NCBI RefSeq assembly: GCF_014269395.1
Contig: NZ_JACOGK010000025.1
Location: 1-42,212, forward strand
Reading direction: 5' to 3'
DNA length: 42,212 bases
Source: Megasphaera hominis
GTDB taxonomy: Bacteria; Bacillota; Negativicutes; Veillonellales; Megasphaeraceae
Part shown: positions 40,619-42,212 of the stretch, one piece after another
Layout of the letters: the number at the start of each line of letters is the position of its first letter
Position numbering within the stretch: the first letter of the stretch is position 1
Notes under the pieces: model-generated
The model's database searches: none
What the model was told of the DNA's origin: nothing
What the model saw: only the letters and a program-made list of their open reading frames with translations
Translations under genes and position numbers: made by a program

Positions 40619-41824
40619 ATGTATCACTTTGCAGATCGATGGTCGACAGAAGCCTTGGAAAAGACAGGCGTTATTTTGAATAATTTATTCAGCGCTATGA
40701 GCGACCCTACGTTAGTCTCGTTTGGTGGCGGATCGCCAGCGAAGGAAGCGCTGCCCGTCGAAATTTTGCAGCGTATTTCCCAAGCTGTATTCCAACGGGA
40801 AGGCAGGGGCGTAGAAGCCTTGGCGTATGGATAGACTCAGGGATTGACGGACCTGCGCGAGATCATCGTCACGCAGTTGTTGGCGCCTAAAGGCGTGCAG
40901 ACGAAGATTGAAAACGTCATGATTACCGCCGGCGGATTGGAATCTATGAATCTCATGTGTCAGGTATTCATCAATCCGGGCGACGTTATTCTGGTGGAAG
41001 ATCCGACATTCGTGCACTGTACGATGATTTTTCAGATGTTTGGAGCCAAGTGCGTTCCTTGCCCGATGGATGACCATGGACTGGTAATGGAAGAGGTAGA
41101 AGAAAAAATCAAGCAGTATCATCCTAAATTTATCTATACCATCCCGACATTCCAAAACCCGACGGGCATTACGTTGTCGCAGGAACGGAGACAGAAGCTG
41201 GCCGAATTGGCGGAAACGTACGATGTCATAGTCCTTGAAGACGATCCATACCGCGATATTCGCTACAGCGGCCATGACTTATTGCCTGTTAAATCCTTTG
41301 ACAGGGTAGGAAACGTGGTGCTGGCCAATAGTTTTTCTAAGATTTTCTCGCCGGGCAGCCGCCTTGGCTACATTGTTGCCGACGAACAAATTATGGCGAA
41401 GCTGTTCGACGCTAAAATGGCGACCAATTCGCACTGCAGTAAAATTTCCGAAGTCCTTTGCGCCGAATTTTTTAAGCAAGGGTATTATCCTGAACATTTG
41501 AAGAAGATATGCCAAATATATCGGGAGCGACGCGACGCCATGATGGAAAGCCTGGATGCTTATTTCCCGGCCGGCACGAAGCATACCTATCCGGACGGCG
41601 GTTTGTTTACCTGGGTTGAATTGCCGGGAGGCATCAATACGACGGAACTCTTGGCGGAATCAGTCAGACATTGCCGCGTGGCCTTTATTGCCGGAGAAGG
41701 ATTTTTTGTAGAGGGAAACGGAAAAGGCAGCAATGCCATGCGCATGAGTTTCGGCAACGTTCCTGTCGATGTTATCCGCAGTTCGATCAAGACGCTGGGA
41801 GACTATATTTGCGCGAAGTTGTAA
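40619..41824 (+). pseudogene. PLP-dependent aminotransferase with in-frame amber
   Basis: From ATG 40619 (or 40610) the frame codes an aminotransferase of class I/II, close to the 2-aminoadipate/MocR-like group: SDPTLVSFGGGSPA, then ALAYG-TAG-TQGLTDLRE at 40832, then VEDPTFVHCTM, IPTFQNPTGITLS, EDDPYRDIRYSG and the PLP Lys in NSFSKIFSPGSRLGY. Both parts are in the same frame, and the stop falls inside the conserved Tyr-Gly-x-Thr-x-Gly loop. Total length would be about 401 residues. One base change explains it. A second start at 40844 would lack the N-terminal arm. It follows nifJ and may be co-transcribed. Confidence 0.85.
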
Positions 41825-41835
41825 GCTTTGATGAT

Positions 41836-41955
41836 TTAGAATTGATGATACCTTATTAGCATCAAGAAAAACGCTCCATTTGTAGAAGAAGAAAATTGAA
41901 CTAAATCGTAACAAAGACCACTTGCAGCAATGCAGGTGGTCTTTGTCATGCCTGA
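41836..41955 (+). repeat. Decayed copy of the prophage-end segment
   Basis: This stretch aligns with 35680-35800: the end of the small frameshifted gene (AAAAACGCTCCATTTG against AAAAACAACGCCCCATTTG), the bridge AAATCGTAACA, the hairpin GACCACTTGCA...TGCAGGTGGTC (41911-41946), and CATGCCT after it. In this copy the gene frame is broken. The hairpin has a 16-bp stem but no T run. The rest of 41947-42098 has only a short fragment (MNKTKENLQRLHALVRVGTQ at 41970) and no clear gene. Confidence 0.6.
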
Positions 41956-42098
41956 CAGGGAGGCTACTGATGAACAAAACAAAAGAAAATCTCCAGCGGC
42001 TGCATGCCCTCGTTCGTGTCGGTACCCAATAGGCCCCTGATCCGAAGTATTGACGGATGATGAAGGGCGTAAAGTTGCCATTTAAACAAAATAGGAGG

Positions 42099-42150
42099 TG
42101 CGGACAAAAAGTTGGACCTGACATGATCACTAAATGTCAGGAGGTTTAAA
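42099..42150 (+). repeat. Left end of a second IS3-like element
   Basis: TGCGGACAAAAAGTTGGACC starts a typical IS3-family terminal repeat. CCTGACAT (42117-42124) pairs with ATGTCAGG (42134-42141), overlapping the ribosome-binding site AGGAGG of the transposase. Such a hairpin limits transposase made from outside transcripts; that role is inferred. The sequence differs from the IS end at the left edge. Confidence 0.6.
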
Positions 42151-42212
42151 ATGTATTCTTATGAAAAACGAATGAAAGCAGTCCTGTTGCATCGAGACGC
42201 AGGTATGGGACT
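42151..42212 (+). CDS. IS3-type transposase OrfA, N-terminal part (cut by window edge)
   Basis: The ATG at 42151 follows AGGAGGTTTAAA. The visible residues MYSYEKRMKAVLLHRDAGMG resemble the start of an IS3-family OrfA with its helix-turn-helix. The gene runs off the window. Confidence 0.6.
   Translation, partial: MYSYEKRMKAVLLHRDAGMG

Noticed and set aside
1..42212. CRISPR array
   Set aside because: No series of regularly spaced direct repeats of 25-40 nt was seen; the only long direct repeats are TR/VR and the prophage-end copy.

Overview
The window looks like a chromosome segment of a Gram-positive-type anaerobe, probably a Megasphaera-like member of the Negativicutes. This rests on strong AGGAGG ribosome-binding sites, ATG/GTG/TTG starts, a pyruvate:ferredoxin oxidoreductase gene and Firmicutes-type phage genes. 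The genus is an inference; no search was run.

Layout: (1) 1-1195 is chromosomal. It holds the end of an insertion sequence, a royal-jelly/yellow-family gene that has lost its 5' part, and tRNA-Lys(CUU) with a consensus promoter. (2) 1158 to about 35.8 kb is an integrated contractile-tailed (myovirus) prophage. It starts with a large serine recombinase whose last codons lie in the antisense of the tRNA 3' half. Next come a lysogeny module (membrane protein, ImmA-like protease, CI-like and Cro-like regulators around a divergent promoter region), an early region rich in small Cys-pair proteins, and a replication module (HUH-type Rep-like protein, RusA resolvase, SSB, late regulator). After these are an HNH gene, a possible cos region and small/large terminase, then HK97-type head genes (portal, protease, capsid, connectors). 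The tail genes follow the Bacillus XkdK-XkdU (PBSX-like) order: sheath, tube, chaperone, tape measure, baseplate hub, DUF2577, DUF2634, baseplate J, DUF2313 and two tail-fibre genes. (3) 30.2-33.0 kb is a diversity-generating retroelement (DGR): a variable tail-fibre gene ending in VR, a GC-rich hairpin, TR, and a reverse transcriptase. It is followed by two small genes, a lysis module (membrane proteins, amidase) and some late cargo. (4) 35.9-41.8 kb is chromosomal: a LysR regulator divergent from nifJ, and a PLP aminotransferase gene with an in-frame amber codon. (5) The right edge holds a decayed copy of the prophage's terminal segment and the start of an IS3-like element.

Main points for a second look: (a) the DGR differs between TR and VR at about 26 adenine positions against 3 others; mutagenesis has turned a TR-frame TAG stop into TTG, lengthening the variable protein, while the RT gene carries an in-frame TAG ahead of its conserved C-terminal segment. 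(b) A textbook -1 frameshift signal (A AAA AAC, 7-nt spacer, 22-bp stem) lies in the tail chaperone gene. (c) An HUH-type replication protein serves a tailed phage with no visible helicase or primase. (d) A 10-bp tandem duplication breaks a small gene at the right end of the prophage. (e) Prophage-end sequence occurs again beyond nifJ.
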